A stretch of DNA of 64,000 bases. Source: Micromonospora sp. C95. Its GTDB lineage: Bacteria > Actinomycetota > Actinomycetes > Mycobacteriales > Micromonosporaceae. The position numbers were made by a program, and so were the translations under genes. A model generated the notes under the pieces. The model was given only the letters and a program-made list of their open reading frames with translations, was not told where the DNA came from and searched no databases. Below, piece after piece: positions 43,507 through 53,014 of the stretch (position 1 is its first letter; every line of letters begins with the position of its first letter). Location: the NCBI RefSeq assembly GCF_018070465.1, contig NZ_JAGPXT010000024.1, forward strand, positions 17,564 to 81,563. Direction: 5' to 3'.

Positions 43507-44964
43507 ATGCCGCTCGTCGCCGGGGTGGACTCCTCCACCCAGTCCTGCAAGGTGGTCGTCCGGGACGCGGAGACCGGTGCCCTGGTCCGGCAGGGCCGGG
43601 CACCGCACCCGGACGGCACCGAGGTCGATCCGTCGGCCTGGTGGTCGGCCCTTCGGACGGCGATCGACGCCGCCGGTGGGCTGACCGATGTCGCCGCGGT
43701 CTCCGTGGCCGGCCAGCAGCACGGCATGGTCTGCCTCGACGAGGCCGGGAAGGTGATCCGGCCGGCGCTGCTGTGGAACGACACCCGGTCGGCCGGTGCG
43801 GCGGCCGAGCTGATCCAGGAGGCGGGCGAGGGGCAGGCCGGGCGCCAGTTCTGGGCCGACGCGGTGGGCAGCGTGCCGGTGGCCAGCTTCACCGTCACCA
43901 AGCTGCGCTGGCTGGCCCGCAACGAGCCGGCGAACGCCGACCGGGTGGCGGCGGTCTGTCTGCCGCACGACTGGCTGACCTGGCGGCTGGCCGGCGCTCC
44001 CGGGCTGGACTCGCTGCGTACCGACCGCAGCGACGCCAGCGGCACCGGCTACTGGTCCCCGGCCAGCGGCGAGTACCGGCCGGACCTGTTGGAGCGGGCG
44101 CTCGGACGGGTGGTGCGGGTGCCGACGGTGCTCGGGCCGGCCGAGGCCGCCGGCCGGTTGGCTCCGGCCGCGCTGTCCGGTGCCGTGGCGGCTGCGGGCT
44201 CCGGTGGGGGACTGCTCGGGCCGGGTGCCGGTGACAACGCCGCCGCCGGCTTCGGCGTCGGTGCGCGTTCCGGTGACGTGGTGGTGTCGATCGGTACCTC
44301 GGGCACGGTCTTCAGCGTCGCGGACACCCCGGCGGCCGACCCGAGCGGCACCGTGGCCGGCTTCGCCGACGTCACCGGCCGGTTCCTCCCACTGGTTGCC
44401 ACGCTCAACGCGGCCCGGGTACTTGACGCCGCCGCCGGCCTGCTCCGAGTCGGGCTGGACGAGCTGGCGGACCTGGCGCTCTCCGCGTCACCCGGCGCGG
44501 ACGGCCTGGTCATGGTTCCGTACCTGGAGGGCGAACGCACGCCGAACCGGCCGGACGCCACCGGGGCGGTGCACGGACTGACCCTGCGCACCTCGACTCC
44601 GGCACACCTGGCCCGAGCAGCCGTCGAGGGGATGCTCTGCGCCCTCGCCGACGGGCTCGACGCGCTCGCCGCGCAGGGCGCCACCGTACGCCGGGTGATC
44701 CTGGTCGGCGGCGGCGCCCGCTCGGCGGCGGTGCGTCGCATCGCGGCGCAGGTCTTCGGCTGCCCGGTGGTCGTCCCACCGCCCGGCGAGTACGTCGCCG
44801 ACGGTGCCGCCCGGCAGGCCGCGTGGTTGGCCCTGGGCACGGGGGAGCCGCCGTCCTGGACACCGTCCGGCACCGAGGAGTACGCCGGCGAACCGGTGCC
44901 CGGCATCCGGGAGCGCTACGCGCAGGCCCGGGAACGCCATCTGGACCGGTTGTCCCAGAGCTGA
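43507..44964 (+). CDS. xylB: Xylulokinase
   Basis: 485-residue FGGY kinase that phosphorylates D-xylulose at O5, feeding the pentose phosphate pathway. Motifs: VDSSTQSCKVVVRDAETG at the N terminus, AVSVAGQQHGMVCLD, PALLWNDTRSAGAA, LSASPGADGLVMVPYLEGERTPN and VRRVILVGGGARSA near the C terminus. It is cotranscribed with xylA. No xylose transporter is encoded alongside. Confidence 0.97.
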   Translation: MPLVAGVDSSTQSCKVVVRDAETGALVRQGRAPHPDGTEVDPSAWWSALRTAIDAAGGLTDVAAVSVAGQQHGMVCLDEAGKVIRPALLWNDTRSAGAAAELIQEAGEGQAGRQFWADAVGSVPVASFTVTKLRWLARNEPANADRVAAVCLPHDWLTWRLAGAPGLDSLRTDRSDASGTGYWSPASGEYRPDLLERALGRVVRVPTVLGPAEAAGRLAPAALSGAVAAAGSGGGLLGPGAGDNAAAGFGVGARSGDVVVSIGTSGTVFSVADTPAADPSGTVAGFADVTGRFLPLVATLNAARVLDAAAGLLRVGLDELADLALSASPGADGLVMVPYLEGERTPNRPDATGAVHGLTLRTSTPAHLARAAVEGMLCALADGLDALAAQGATVRRVILVGGGARSAAVRRIAAQVFGCPVVVPPPGEYVADGAARQAAWLALGTGEPPSWTPSGTEEYAGEPVPGIRERYAQARERHLDRLSQS

Positions 44965-44970
44965 CCACGC

Positions 44971-45027
44971 TTGCTCCCGGATCGGGTGGCCCCGTCGACG
45001 GGCGGAGGCCACCCGATCCGGGAGCAA
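44971..45027. repeat. 21-bp-arm perfect inverted repeat after xylB
   Basis: Arms TTGCTCCCGGATCGGGTGGC(C) and the exact complement with a 15-nt loop. It can terminate xylAB and has the length of the other inverted repeats in the window. Confidence 0.85.
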
Positions 45028-45175
45028 CCCGCGAATGCCGCACGGCCGCGGTTCGGGTGACCGCACCACACGGATCTCCGCGCGGCTCGGGCCTCTCACG
45101 CGGCTCGGAGCGGTCACCGGACCTCGGGCGTGACCCGGTGACCGGCTCGTTATCCCGCCCTGGTTGGCTGCCCGC

Positions 45176-46618
45176 ATGACCTTGACCACGGGCCGGCCCA
45201 GGCCGAAGTGGGGCGGTGGTGCGCCGCACCGGTACTACAGCGTCGTGGTCTTCGTGTTGCTCGCCTCGCTGGACAACGTGGCGATCGGCCTGGTGCCGCC
45301 GCTGTACGGCGCGATCGCCGAGTCGTTCGACGTGCCACAACGGATGCTTGGCCTGGTCACCGCGATCAGCTTCCTGGTCAGTGCGGTGGCGGCGGTCGGT
45401 TGGGCGTACGGCGGTGACCGCAGCAACCGCAAGCCGTTGCTCATGATCGGCACGCTGATCTGGGCGGCCGGTACCGGCGGCAGCGGGCTGGCCGGGAACT
45501 ACCCCACCTTCCTCGCCGCGCAACTGCTCGCCGCGGTGGGCCTCGGCGCGGTCGGGTCGGTCGGCTTCTCGGTGGTCACCGACCTCATCACGCCTCGTCG
45601 TCGGGGCCTGGTGATGAGCTTCTGGGGGCTGTCCCAGGGCGTCGGCACCCTGGCCGGCACCCTGGTGGGGGGACTGCTCGGCGCGGTGGACTGGCGCCGG
45701 CCGTTCCTGGTGCTCACCGTGGTCGGTCTGGTCGCCACGGCGGCCTACCTGTTCACCTACGACATCCGGCGCGGCCAGAGCGAGCCGGCGCTGGCCGGTG
45801 CGCTCGCCACCGGTGGGGACTACGACTACCGGATCAGCCGGGCCGACCTGCCTGTCATCCTGGGCCGCCGGACCAACCGCTGGCTCGTCCTCCAGGGCCT
45901 CACCGCCCAGGCCGCCTTCGGCTCGCTGGTCTGGCTGCCGTACCTGTTCATCGAGCGGGCCAAGGACCAGGGCTATTCGGAGGCAACCGCCATCGTGGTC
46001 GGCAGCGTCTTCGCCACACTTTTCCAGCTCGGTGGGGCGTTCTCAATCGTCGGTGGGCTGATCGGGGACGCGCTGCAACGGCGTACGCCCTCGGGTCGAG
46101 CGATGGTCGCCTCCGTCGGCATCTTCGCCGCACTCCCGTTCTACCTGGTGTTGTTCTTCGTGCCGATCCGCATCGACGTGCCTGACGGTGCCGGCACCGG
46201 CGCGGTGGTCGGTGCGGTGCTGGGCAGCGTGGTCAGCGAGCCGACGGTCGGGTTGAGCCTGCTGGCCGCGGTACTGGCCCTGGCGCTGACCTCGGCGAAC
46301 TCGCCGAACTGGTTCGCGCTGATCGCCGACGTGAACCCACCGGAGCACCGGGGCACCGTCTACAGCCTGGGCAACCTGGTCAACGGGGTGGGGCGGGCGG
46401 CCGGCAACGGCCTGGTCGGGGTGGCCTTCAACGGGCTGCGGCTGGCCTTCCCGCCGCCACTGAACTACGCCGTCGGGTTGGCCGCCTTCCAGCTCTTCTT
46501 CATCCCCACCGGCATCATGTACTGGCTCGCCGCCCGCACCTCACCGCAGGACATCACCGACCTCCGCAACCTACTCCACACCCGCGCCGAAGACCCCCCC
46601 AACACCGACCGCCGATAA
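45176..46618 (+). CDS. MFS transporter
   Basis: 480 residues from ATG 45176. Twelve hydrophobic segments; the first half shows SVVVFVLLASLDNVAIGLVPPLY, WAYGGDRSNRKPLLMIG (the MFS loop 2-3 motif) and GFSVVTDLITPRRRGLVMSF; the second half carries SANSPNWFALIADVNPPEHRGTVYSL. The overall pattern resembles spinster/hexuronate-type carriers. The substrate is not predictable; proximity to xylose and glucoside genes hints at a sugar or acid but is weak evidence. It is monocistronic. Confidence 0.88.
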   Translation: MTLTTGRPRPKWGGGAPHRYYSVVVFVLLASLDNVAIGLVPPLYGAIAESFDVPQRMLGLVTAISFLVSAVAAVGWAYGGDRSNRKPLLMIGTLIWAAGTGGSGLAGNYPTFLAAQLLAAVGLGAVGSVGFSVVTDLITPRRRGLVMSFWGLSQGVGTLAGTLVGGLLGAVDWRRPFLVLTVVGLVATAAYLFTYDIRRGQSEPALAGALATGGDYDYRISRADLPVILGRRTNRWLVLQGLTAQAAFGSLVWLPYLFIERAKDQGYSEATAIVVGSVFATLFQLGGAFSIVGGLIGDALQRRTPSGRAMVASVGIFAALPFYLVLFFVPIRIDVPDGAGTGAVVGAVLGSVVSEPTVGLSLLAAVLALALTSANSPNWFALIADVNPPEHRGTVYSLGNLVNGVGRAAGNGLVGVAFNGLRLAFPPPLNYAVGLAAFQLFFIPTGIMYWLAARTSPQDITDLRNLLHTRAEDPPNTDRR

Positions 46619-46625
46619 AGCATGG

Positions 46626-46668
46626 ATCTTGGCACCGAACTGCCCTACAGGCGGTTTCCTACCAAGAT
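46626..46668. repeat. Imperfect inverted repeat at convergent junction
   Basis: ATCTTGG and CCAAGAT ends with partly paired interior (GCC/GGC) between the MFS and GH13 genes; a likely bidirectional terminator. Confidence 0.6.
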
Positions 46669-46697
46669 TGCCTCGGCCGGCCGTAGCCGCCTAGCGG

Positions 46698-48341
46698 CTA
46701 CAGCTCGACCCAGATGGTGGCGTCGGTGGGCACCGAGCCGTCCTCGTTCAGGGGTGCGCTGCTGTGCACCAGCTCGCCGCCGGGCGCCGGGACGGCATCC
46801 GCACCGAAGTTGGTGAGCACCACCAGGTTGCCGTTGCGGAAGGACAGCACCTCGTCGCCGGAGGCGAGCCACTCCAGGGTGCCCCGACCGAGTCCGTACG
46901 CGCGACGCAGCCGCAACGCCTCCCGGTACAGCTCGTACGTCGAGCCGGGCACCCCGCGCTGACGGTCCAGCGCGTACTCGGCCCAGACCGGCGGCTGCGG
47001 CAGCCAGCTCGCGTCGGTCGGCCCGAAGCCGTACGAGGGCGCGTCGGCCTCCCACGGGATCGGCACCCGGCACCCGTCGCGACCCCGCTGGGTGTGCCCG
47101 CTGCGCTCCCAGGTCGGGTCCTGCCGTGCCGCGTCGGGCAGGGTGGTGTGCTCCGGCAACCCGAGTTCCTCACCCTGGTAGAGGTAGGCCGAGCCGGGCA
47201 GGGCCAGCATCAGCAGGGTGGCCGCCCGGGCCCGTCGCAGCCCGGTGGCGGCGTCCGGCTGCTCGTCGCCGACCCCGATGCCGTTGGGCCGGGGCGCACC
47301 GATCGGCAACCCGAGCCGGGAGGCGTGGCGTACCACGTCGTGGTTGGAGAGCACCCAGGTGGTGGGCGCACCGACCGCGTCGGTGGCCTCCAGCGATCGA
47401 GTGATCACCGCGTACTGGGCAGGGGCCGTCCACGCGGCGAGCAGGTACTCGAAGTTGAACGCCTGGTGCATCTCGTCGGGGCGCACGTAGCGGACCAGCC
47501 GCTCCGCCGGCTCCACCCACGCCTCGGCGACCAGGATCCGCTCACCGGGGTAGCCGTCCAGCAGCCGCCGCCACTCGCGGTAGATTTCGTGTACGCCGTC
47601 CTGGTCCCACATCGGCGGGCGGGGCTTGTCCGCCTCCTGCCCGGAGAGGATCTCCTGTGGCTCCTGCCAGTCGGCCAGGTCGGCCTGCTTGACCAGACCG
47701 TGCGCCACGTCGACCCGGAAGCCGTTCACCCCACGGTCCAGCCAGAACCGCAGCACGTCCAGGAACTCGGCGCGGACCTCGGGACTGTCCCAGTTCAGGT
47801 CGGGCTGGGCGGTGTCGAACAGGTGCAGGTACCACTGGCCGTCGGGCACCCGGGTCCAGGCCGGGCCACCGAAGACGCTCTGCCAGTCGTTGGGCGGCTC
47901 GGCACCGCCCGGCCCGCGACCGGCGCGGAAGATGTACCGCTCCCGCTCGGCGCTGCCCGGACCGGCGGCCAGGGCGGCCTGGAACCAGGCGTGCGCCGAG
48001 GAGGTGTGGTTGGGCACCAGGTCGACGATCACCCGCAACCCGTTCGCGTGCGCCTTCGCGATCAGGTCGTCGGCGTCGGCGAGCGTGCCGAACAGCGGCT
48101 CGACGTCCCGGTAGTCGGCCACGTCGTAGCCGGCGTCGGCCTGCGGGGACGGATAGAACGGGGAGAGCCAGACGGCGTCGACGCCCAACTCCGCCAGATG
48201 GTCGAGGCGGGCAGTGATCCCGGGCAGGTCGCCGATGCCGTCGCCACCCGAGTCGGCGAACGAGCGGGGATAGATCTGGTAGATCACCGCCTCCGTCCAC
48301 CAGCCGGTCGCCGGGGTCTGCTGCGTCGCGTCGTGGTTCAG
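46698..48341 (-). CDS. aglA: GH13 alpha-glucosidase, apparent CTG start
   Basis: About 547 residues. GH13 motifs: DGIGDLPGITARLDHL, AGYDVADYRDV, DLVPNHTSSAHAWF (region I), GFRVDVAHGL (II, nucleophile Asp), EAWVEP (III, acid Glu) and VLSNHDVVRH (IV). It matches intracellular oligo-alpha-glucosidases. The conserved opening GWWTEAVIYQIYPRSF lies upstream of the first ATG/GTG/TTG candidate (GTG 48287, inside AVIYQ). Reading back in frame, a CTG at 48339-48341 gives the usual N terminus (NHDATQQTPATGWW) and has GGGAG 6 nt before it; no ATG, GTG or TTG occurs in frame. It is last in the alpha-glucoside operon. Confidence 0.9.
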   Translation of the reverse strand: MNHDATQQTPATGWWTEAVIYQIYPRSFADSGGDGIGDLPGITARLDHLAELGVDAVWLSPFYPSPQADAGYDVADYRDVEPLFGTLADADDLIAKAHANGLRVIVDLVPNHTSSAHAWFQAALAAGPGSAERERYIFRAGRGPGGAEPPNDWQSVFGGPAWTRVPDGQWYLHLFDTAQPDLNWDSPEVRAEFLDVLRFWLDRGVNGFRVDVAHGLVKQADLADWQEPQEILSGQEADKPRPPMWDQDGVHEIYREWRRLLDGYPGERILVAEAWVEPAERLVRYVRPDEMHQAFNFEYLLAAWTAPAQYAVITRSLEATDAVGAPTTWVLSNHDVVRHASRLGLPIGAPRPNGIGVGDEQPDAATGLRRARAATLLMLALPGSAYLYQGEELGLPEHTTLPDAARQDPTWERSGHTQRGRDGCRVPIPWEADAPSYGFGPTDASWLPQPPVWAEYALDRQRGVPGSTYELYREALRLRRAYGLGRGTLEWLASGDEVLSFRNGNLVVLTNFGADAVPAPGGELVHSSAPLNEDGSVPTDATIWVEL

Positions 48342-48403
48342 GGCGTGCTCCCATGGTCGAGCCGTCCGGGCCGGCGGACCCGTGCGGCGTGCTGGCTGTC
48401 GTC

Positions 48404-49438
48404 TCAGTTTGCCCGGGCGGGCGCGGTCGAATCACGTACGACCAGCCGAGTGTCCAGGATCACCGACGAATCGGGTTTGCTCACGTCGGCGTCGAGGGCT
48501 CGTCCGCAGAGCGGGTCGAGCAGCAGTTGGGCGGCCAACCGGCCCTGCTCCGCCGCAGGTTGGGCGATGGTGCTCAACCCCAGCACCCCGGAGAGGGCGT
48601 GGTCGTCGATGCCGATCACGCTGACGTCCTCGGGCACCCGCAGGCCGGCGTCGCGCAGTGCGGTCAGCGCACCCATCGCCATCTCGTCGCAGGCGGCGAA
48701 GATGGCCGTCGGTGGGTCGCCCCGGCGGAGGAGTTCCTCGGTGGCCCGGGTGCCGCCGGCGATGTCGAAACTCGACTCGACGTCGAGGCTCGGGTCCGGC
48801 TGCAACCCGGCCGCGCGCAACGCCTCCTGATGCCCCCGGCGCCGGTCCAGATGGGCACTGAAGGCGAGTTCGTCGTCGGGGTCACCGGAGATGTGCGCGA
48901 TCCGACGGTGCCCCAGATCCAGCAGGTGCCGGGTGGCGGTCCGCGCCGCCGCCACGTCGTCGATCCGCACGCAGGGCCAGCCCGGCACGGTGGTACCGGA
49001 ACTGATGGTGACGCCGGGCAGGTCCAGTGCGGCCAGGGCGGTGACGTCGGTGGACCGCAGCGGGGTGGCGACCAGCATGATCGCGTCCACCCGCTTGTGC
49101 AGGTGGGTGGCGTGCAGGACGCGCTGCCGGTTCTGCTCCCGCCCACCCAGGTTGTGCAGCAGCAGGTCGTATCCGGCCCGGTGGAAGAAGTCCTCGGCCG
49201 CCTCGACGACCACCCCGAAGAACCACCGGGTGATCCGGGGAACCACCACCGCGACGGTGCCGGTCCGGCCACCGGCCAGCCGTGAGGCACTCGGTGACAC
49301 GGCGTACTGCAACTGCTCGGCGGCGGCGAGCACCCGGCTGCGGGTCGCCGCCGACACGGTCGGCAGCCCGCGCAGCGCCCGGGAGACGGTGGCCGTGGAG
49401 ACGCCGGCCAGCCGGGCGACATCGTCGATCCTCGTCAC
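48404..49438 (-). CDS. LacI-family regulator of the alpha-glucoside operon
   Basis: 344 residues from GTG 49438. HTH at the N terminus (TRIDDVARLAGVSTATVSRALRG) and a periplasmic-binding-like effector domain (AVVVPRITRWFFG, HRRIAHISGDPDDELAF, AIFAACDEMAMGAL). It is encoded within the operon it probably controls, between the permease and glucosidase genes. The candidate operator is the palindrome at 53015-53028 before aglE. Confidence 0.94.
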   Translation of the reverse strand: MTRIDDVARLAGVSTATVSRALRGLPTVSAATRSRVLAAAEQLQYAVSPSASRLAGGRTGTVAVVVPRITRWFFGVVVEAAEDFFHRAGYDLLLHNLGGREQNRQRVLHATHLHKRVDAIMLVATPLRSTDVTALAALDLPGVTISSGTTVPGWPCVRIDDVAAARTATRHLLDLGHRRIAHISGDPDDELAFSAHLDRRRGHQEALRAAGLQPDPSLDVESSFDIAGGTRATEELLRRGDPPTAIFAACDEMAMGALTALRDAGLRVPEDVSVIGIDDHALSGVLGLSTIAQPAAEQGRLAAQLLLDPLCGRALDADVSKPDSSVILDTRLVVRDSTAPARAN

Positions 49439-49498
49439 CTGACACCCCGCTCACGTCCCGCCTGGTGCCGCCGCCGACGGCGGCGGCACCACGGCGGA

Positions 49499-50464
49499 TC
49501 AACCCTTGACGCTGCCGGCGAGCAGCCCACGAACGAAGTAGCGCTGCAACGACAGGAACACGATCAGCGGTACGACGATCGAGACGAACGCCCCGGCGGT
49601 CAACCGTTGCCACTCGTTGCCACGGGTGCCCGCCAGTTCGGCGAGGCGGACCGTGAGTGGCGCGGTGACGTCGCTGCCACCGGCGAAGATGAGCCCGACC
49701 AGCAGGTCGTTCCAGACCCAGAGGAACTGGAAGATGCCGAACGCGGCGAGCGCCGGGGCAACCAGGGGCAGCACGATGGTGCGGAAGATCTTCGGGTGGG
49801 TGGCCCCGTCGACCCGGGCCGCCTCCATCAGATCCTTCGGCAGTTGCGAGATGAAGTTGTGCAGCAGGTACACGGCGAACGGCAGCGCGAAGCAGGTGTG
49901 CGCGAACCACACCTGGGCGAAGTTCTGCGCGCCGTCGAGGTTCCAGGCGGGCATCAGGGTGATGCCGCCCAGGCTGACTCCGCGCGAGAAGAAGCTCAGC
50001 AGCGGCACCAGGGCCATCTGCAGCGGCACGATCTGGAGCGCGAAGATGCCGATGTACACCCAGTCCCGGCCCCGGAAGTTGATCCAGGCCAGCGCGTACG
50101 CGGCCAGGGCCGCGAAAGCGAGCGGGAACAGCACCGCGGGCAGGGTGATCACCAACGAGTTGATGAAGTAGCTGGCGAGCTGCCCGGACGAGGCGGACTG
50201 CCCGAACAGCACCTCCTGGTAGTTCTGGAGGGTGAACTCCGGATCGCGGAAGAACGTCCACCAGCCGGTGGTCTTGATCTGGTTCTCCGGCCGGAACGAG
50301 GAGACCAGCAGACCGAAGGTCGGGATGGTCCAGACGACCGCGATGACGATGGCGACGAGCGTCGCGGTGTGGGTGTTCAGCCGCTTGCGTACCCGCGCCG
50401 CACGGGTCGGCCGGCCGCTGGTCTCCTGTGCTCCGGCGGCGACCGGGGGAGTGGTGGTGGTCAT
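49499..50464 (-). CDS. aglG: Alpha-glucoside ABC transporter permease (AglG/MalG type)
   Basis: 321 residues with six predicted membrane segments and the permease EAA loop EAARVDGATHPKIFRTIVLP, which contacts the ATPase. N terminus: a Thr/Pro-rich cytoplasmic stretch, then a helix at ~36-56. It begins one base after aglF ends. Sequence pattern (SSFRPENQIKTTGWWTFF) fits the AglG subgroup rather than maltose MalG. No ATPase gene is present in this operon. Confidence 0.92.
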   Translation of the reverse strand: MTTTTPPVAAGAQETSGRPTRAARVRKRLNTHTATLVAIVIAVVWTIPTFGLLVSSFRPENQIKTTGWWTFFRDPEFTLQNYQEVLFGQSASSGQLASYFINSLVITLPAVLFPLAFAALAAYALAWINFRGRDWVYIGIFALQIVPLQMALVPLLSFFSRGVSLGGITLMPAWNLDGAQNFAQVWFAHTCFALPFAVYLLHNFISQLPKDLMEAARVDGATHPKIFRTIVLPLVAPALAAFGIFQFLWVWNDLLVGLIFAGGSDVTAPLTVRLAELAGTRGNEWQRLTAGAFVSIVVPLIVFLSLQRYFVRGLLAGSVKG

Positions 50465-50465
50465 C

Positions 50466-51521
50466 TCAGCCCTCCCGTCGCTGCTGACGCAGGTTGCGGA
50501 TCTGGAAGATCACGATGGGGATCACCAGGACGAAGAGGAACACCGCGAGCGCGGAGCCCTGCCCGTTCTGGCCGTACCGGAACGCCTGGTTGTACATCTC
50601 GTTGGCGATCACGCTGGTGTCGTAGTTGCCGTTGGTCGAGGTGCGGACGATGTCGAAGACCTTCAGCGTGGCGATCGAGATGGTGACCACCACGACGATC
50701 AGCGCCGGCCGGATGCTGGGCAGGGTGATCTGCCAGAACATCTGCCACGGGCTCACCCCGTCGAGGCGGGCGGCCTCGACGATGTCGGCCGGAATCGCCT
50801 TGATCGCCGCAGACAGCACCACCATCGCGAAACCGGCCTGGATCCACACCATGATCACGATGAGCAGCAGCGTGTTCAGCGGCGAGTCGAGCAGCCACTG
50901 GCGGGGTGCGCCGCCGAGGCTGACCACGATCTGGTTGAGCAGACCGATCTGTTCCTGTTCCTCGCTGCGGAAGGCGTACACGAACTTCCAGATGATGCTG
51001 GCGCCGACGAACGAGATCGCCATCGGCATGAAGATCAGCGACTTGGCCACCGCCTCCAGCCGGGCCTTGTCGACAAGCACCGCGTAGAGCAGACCGATGG
51101 AGGTCGCGACGAGCGGGACCAGGGTCACCCAGACCAGGGTGTTGACCAGCACCCGCACGATCGAGTCGTCGGCGAACATCCAGCGGTAGTTGTCCAGGCC
51201 CACGAAGTTCTGGCTGCCGCCGTCCATGAAGGACAGCAGGGTGGTCCGCAGCGCCGGGACGACCAGCCCGATCATCAGCAGCAGTACCGTCGGCAACAGG
51301 AAGAACGTGGCGAACAGCCCCTCGCGGGACCTGGGCCGTCCGGGCAGCGGTGCCCCGCTGGCGGAGGCGGCCACGAACCGCGCCTCGCGTCGTCGCGCGA
51401 AGAAGGCCGGCACCGCGTCGAGCAGCACGAGCAGGCCGCCGACCACCACCGCGAAGGCGACCAGCCCCCACAGCAGCATCATCAGTTTGGGTGCCTGCTC
51501 GGCGAAGTCGAAGTCCATCAA
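50466..51521 (-). CDS. aglF: Alpha-glucoside ABC transporter permease (AglF/MalF type)
   Basis: 351 residues with an extra N-terminal pair of membrane helices (LMMLLWGLVAFAVVVGGLLVLL and FATFFLLPTVLLLMIG) and a C-terminal permease core bearing the EAA loop EAARLDGVSPWQMFWQITLP. Together with the MalG-type subunit it forms the transmembrane channel. It starts 66 bp after the aglE stop. Confidence 0.92.
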   Translation of the reverse strand: MMDFDFAEQAPKLMMLLWGLVAFAVVVGGLLVLLDAVPAFFARRREARFVAASASGAPLPGRPRSREGLFATFFLLPTVLLLMIGLVVPALRTTLLSFMDGGSQNFVGLDNYRWMFADDSIVRVLVNTLVWVTLVPLVATSIGLLYAVLVDKARLEAVAKSLIFMPMAISFVGASIIWKFVYAFRSEEQEQIGLLNQIVVSLGGAPRQWLLDSPLNTLLLIVIMVWIQAGFAMVVLSAAIKAIPADIVEAARLDGVSPWQMFWQITLPSIRPALIVVVVTISIATLKVFDIVRTSTNGNYDTSVIANEMYNQAFRYGQNGQGSALAVFLFVLVIPIVIFQIRNLRQQRREG

Positions 51522-51587
51522 CCCTCCCCGGGTCCTCGGTAGAGCCGGTGGGCGGGCCCGCGCACGCGGACCGGCCCACCACCGGAA

Positions 51588-52937
51588 TTACTTCCAGCTG
51601 CTCTCGATGCCCTGCAGGACGTCGGCGGTGTTCCCGCCGTTGATCCAATCGACCATGCCCTTCCAGAAGGTCCCGGCGCCGACGGCGGCGGGCATCAGGT
51701 CGGAACCGTCGAACCGGAAGACCGTGCTGTCGTCCTGGAGGATCTCCACCGACAGCTTGTCGATCGGGTTGGCGACGTTGGCCAGGTCGACCTTGTTGTT
51801 CGCGGACACCCAGTCACCGATCTTCGCGCGGCTGTTGGCGTACTCGCCGGAGGCGAGGTACGTCTGCACCGCCTGCACCTCGGGACGGTCGGCGAAGGCC
51901 GTCACGAACTCGCCGCCGCCCAGCACCGGCTTGCCCTTGCCCGGGTCGATGGCCGGGAAGTAGAAGGCGAAGACGTCGCCGTCCTCGGCCACCCGGGTGC
52001 CCTCAGGCCACTGGTTGGCATAGAAGGAGGCCTGCCGGTGCAGCGCGCACTTGCCCTGCGTGATCGGCACGCCCGCCTCCTGGAAGGAGGTGGTGGCGAT
52101 GCTGCGCACCCCACCGAAACCACCGTTGACGTACTTGTCGTTCTTCAGGATCGTGCCCGCCCGGTCCAGCGCCTCCGCGACCCGCGGGTCGTTGAAGGGG
52201 ATCTCGTGGGTGGTCCACTGGTCGTAGACCTCGGGAGTCTGCGTCCGCAGCATCACGTCTTCGATCCAGTCGGTGGCCGGCCAGCCGGTGGCGTCACCGG
52301 ACTCGATGCCGGCGCACCACGGCTTGACGTCGCTCTGGGCGATCGTGTCGCTGAGCTGGATCATCTGGTCCCAGGTGGTCGGGACGGTCCAGCCGTTCTC
52401 CTGGAACATCTTCGGCGAGTACCAGACGAACGACTTCACGTTCGACCCGAGCGGCGCACCGTAGAAGGTGCCGTTGACGGTGCTGTACTTCAGCCAGTCG
52501 GGCGAGTAGTTCTGCTCGGCCATGGCCTTGGTCTCGGCGCTGGCCGCCTTCAGCTGGTTGCGCTCGGCGAACCGGGCGAGCAGACCGGGCTGCGGGATGA
52601 AGGCCAGGTCGGGGGCGTTGCCGCCGTCGACCCGTACGGGGAGCTGAGCCTCGAACTCACCGCTTCCCTCGTGATTGATCGTGATGCCGGTGCAGTCCTC
52701 GAACTGCTTCCAGGACTCCGCCAGGCGGTCGGCCTCGATGTCCCGGATCGACGAGTAGATGGTGACCGTCTTGCCTTCGTGGCCCTGGTAGTTCTCGTAC
52801 GGGGCGCACTCGGCGGAATCGGCGTTGCTGCTGCCACCGTTGCTGCTGCTTCCGGTGCCGCAAGCGGTGGCGCCGAGTGCCAGTCCGATCGCGCCAACGA
52901 TCGCGACAGCCTGGCGTGGCCTGGCAGAGATCGCCAT
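51588..52937 (-). CDS. aglE: Alpha-glucoside-binding lipoprotein (AglE type)
   Basis: 449 residues from ATG 52937 (AAGGAGG upstream). The signal peptide ends in a lipobox with Cys26 (LGATACG). The mature part is a family 1 solute-binding protein: KTVTIYSSIRDIEADRL, APDLAFIPQPGLLARFA and GWPATDWIEDVML, the last typical of alpha-glucoside-binding AglE. First gene of a five-gene operon (binding protein, AglF, AglG, LacI, glucosidase). The promoter carries a LacI-type palindrome. Confidence 0.93.
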   Translation of the reverse strand: MAISARPRQAVAIVGAIGLALGATACGTGSSSNGGSSNADSAECAPYENYQGHEGKTVTIYSSIRDIEADRLAESWKQFEDCTGITINHEGSGEFEAQLPVRVDGGNAPDLAFIPQPGLLARFAERNQLKAASAETKAMAEQNYSPDWLKYSTVNGTFYGAPLGSNVKSFVWYSPKMFQENGWTVPTTWDQMIQLSDTIAQSDVKPWCAGIESGDATGWPATDWIEDVMLRTQTPEVYDQWTTHEIPFNDPRVAEALDRAGTILKNDKYVNGGFGGVRSIATTSFQEAGVPITQGKCALHRQASFYANQWPEGTRVAEDGDVFAFYFPAIDPGKGKPVLGGGEFVTAFADRPEVQAVQTYLASGEYANSRAKIGDWVSANNKVDLANVANPIDKLSVEILQDDSTVFRFDGSDLMPAAVGAGTFWKGMVDWINGGNTADVLQGIESSWK

Positions 52938-53014
52938 GCCGTCCTCCTTCCTGTCCGGCGCCGGCCGGGATCGCATCCGGTTGACCAGGCGCCGGTCCGA
53001 TGGGCGTGTTCACA

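Noticed and set aside
46628..48435. Second long frame over the glucosidase gene (ATG 48354 in another frame)
   Set aside because: Its ribosome site is shared, but its protein has no GH13 motif; the CTG frame does.
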